A model generated the notes under the pieces. It was given only the letters and a program-made list of their open reading frames with translations, did not search any database and was not told the DNA's origin. 15,971 bases of DNA, taken from the NCBI GenBank assembly GCA_021798635.1, contig JAJZGH010000101.1, forward strand, positions 1 to 15,971, read 5' to 3'. The DNA is from Planctomycetota bacterium. Lineage in GTDB: Bacteria > Planctomycetota > Phycisphaerae > WQYP01. A program made the translations under genes and the position numbers. Below are positions 15,491 through 15,971 of the stretch, piece after piece (position 1 is the first letter of the stretch; each line of letters begins with the position of its first letter).

Positions 15491-15971
15491 TTAGAGCGCT
15501 TTGTGGCGAAACTTCAGGCCGCCAACCACAGCCATGCCGGTCAACGTCAGAAGCGTGGGCCAAAATGCCGCAGGAAGCGGAGCCGCACCCGTCGGTACGA
15601 CACCAAGCCCCGGAACATCAACCTGCTTCTGGGTGAGATCCGTTTGACCATTGGGTGAACTGGATGTCACATTGGTTGCCGCCTGGGTGGTGTAATTAAG
15701 TCCGGGGCCGACCACCTCGTTGGAAGTGGTGGAAACCACAGTGACATAACCCAACGCTTCCGATGCGGCAGCGGACGTATAGGTTGTTCCGGTATAAACC
15801 CACTTATAGGTGCCACCATCGGCACTGGTATCTCCGGCACTGCCGAACGAGCCACCAACCCCGGTGTTGGTGACCATCAGGCTGGGCGTCGAAACCAGGG
15901 AAGAGCCGGGGCCATTCAACTGCAGGCTGATAAACGCCTGATTGATACCGCTGCCCAACAAGGTTGTTCCT
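15491..15971 (-). CDS. PEP-CTERM-type sorting-tail surface/secreted protein, C-terminal part
   Basis: Only the last 160 or so residues are in the window; the frame runs open to the edge, so the true start lies beyond. The visible part is low in charge and rich in Gly, Ser, Thr and Val (for example TSAAASEALGYVTVVSTTS), as in secreted extracellular proteins. The tail is tripartite: a PLPAAFWP signature, a hydrophobic helix (TLLTLTGMAVVGG) and a basic end (KFRHKAL). This matches the PEP-CTERM class, in which an exosortase in the inner membrane is believed to process the tail and release the protein into the extracellular matrix. The PLPAA(x)W form is a known variant of the motif. A 13-bp terminator follows. 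The function of the ectodomain cannot be told. Confidence 0.8.
   Translation of the reverse strand, partial: GTTLLGSGINQAFISLQLNGPGSSLVSTPSLMVTNTGVGGSFGSAGDTSADGGTYKWVYTGTTYTSAAASEALGYVTVVSTTSNEVVGPGLNYTTQAATNVTSSSPNGQTDLTQKQVDVPGLGVVPTGAAPLPAAFWPTLLTLTGMAVVGGLKFRHKAL

Overview
The window reads as a chromosomal segment of a Gram-negative-type bacterium, most likely a planctomycete (Phycisphaerae-like). That guess rests on a C-terminal PEP-CTERM-type sorting tail with the PLPAAFW core, a sigma-54 response regulator beside it, a short RlmN-like radical SAM enzyme and an FHS-type sugar permease. The lineage is inferred, not proven.

Layout. (1) At 15-485 lies the 3' end of gyrA, whose frame is broken within the first 20 bases. 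(2) At 649-6045 lies a tightly packed, all-plus-strand accessory cluster: a DGQHR-domain (DndB-like) protein, an unrecognised protein, a D12-class adenine-N6 DNA methyltransferase, a protein with a plausible PD-(D/E)XK-type nuclease core, and two or three small proteins. The first three genes overlap by 8 and 4 nt, so they are probably co-translated. (3) At 6182-9510 are plus-strand housekeeping or metabolic genes: an aldo/keto reductase, a ClpP protease with a fully conserved triad, and a GT-B glycosyltransferase. (4) At 9488-11881 are minus-strand purB and an RlmN-like methyltransferase 9 nt behind it. (5) A 544-nt gene-poor gap holds a long imperfect inverted repeat. (6) At 12426-13775 is a FucP-like permease. 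(7) At 13827-15263 (minus) is a sigma-54-dependent regulator with a degenerate receiver domain, and upstream of it the 3' end of a PEP-CTERM-type surface protein followed by a strong terminator hairpin.

The best candidate for an undescribed system is the 649-6045 cluster. It looks like a restriction-modification-like defence module in which an adenine methyltransferase and a candidate nuclease travel with a DGQHR protein, while none of the usual Dnd or Dpd modification genes is visible. No integrase, transposase, tRNA, rRNA or CRISPR array was recognised in the window.
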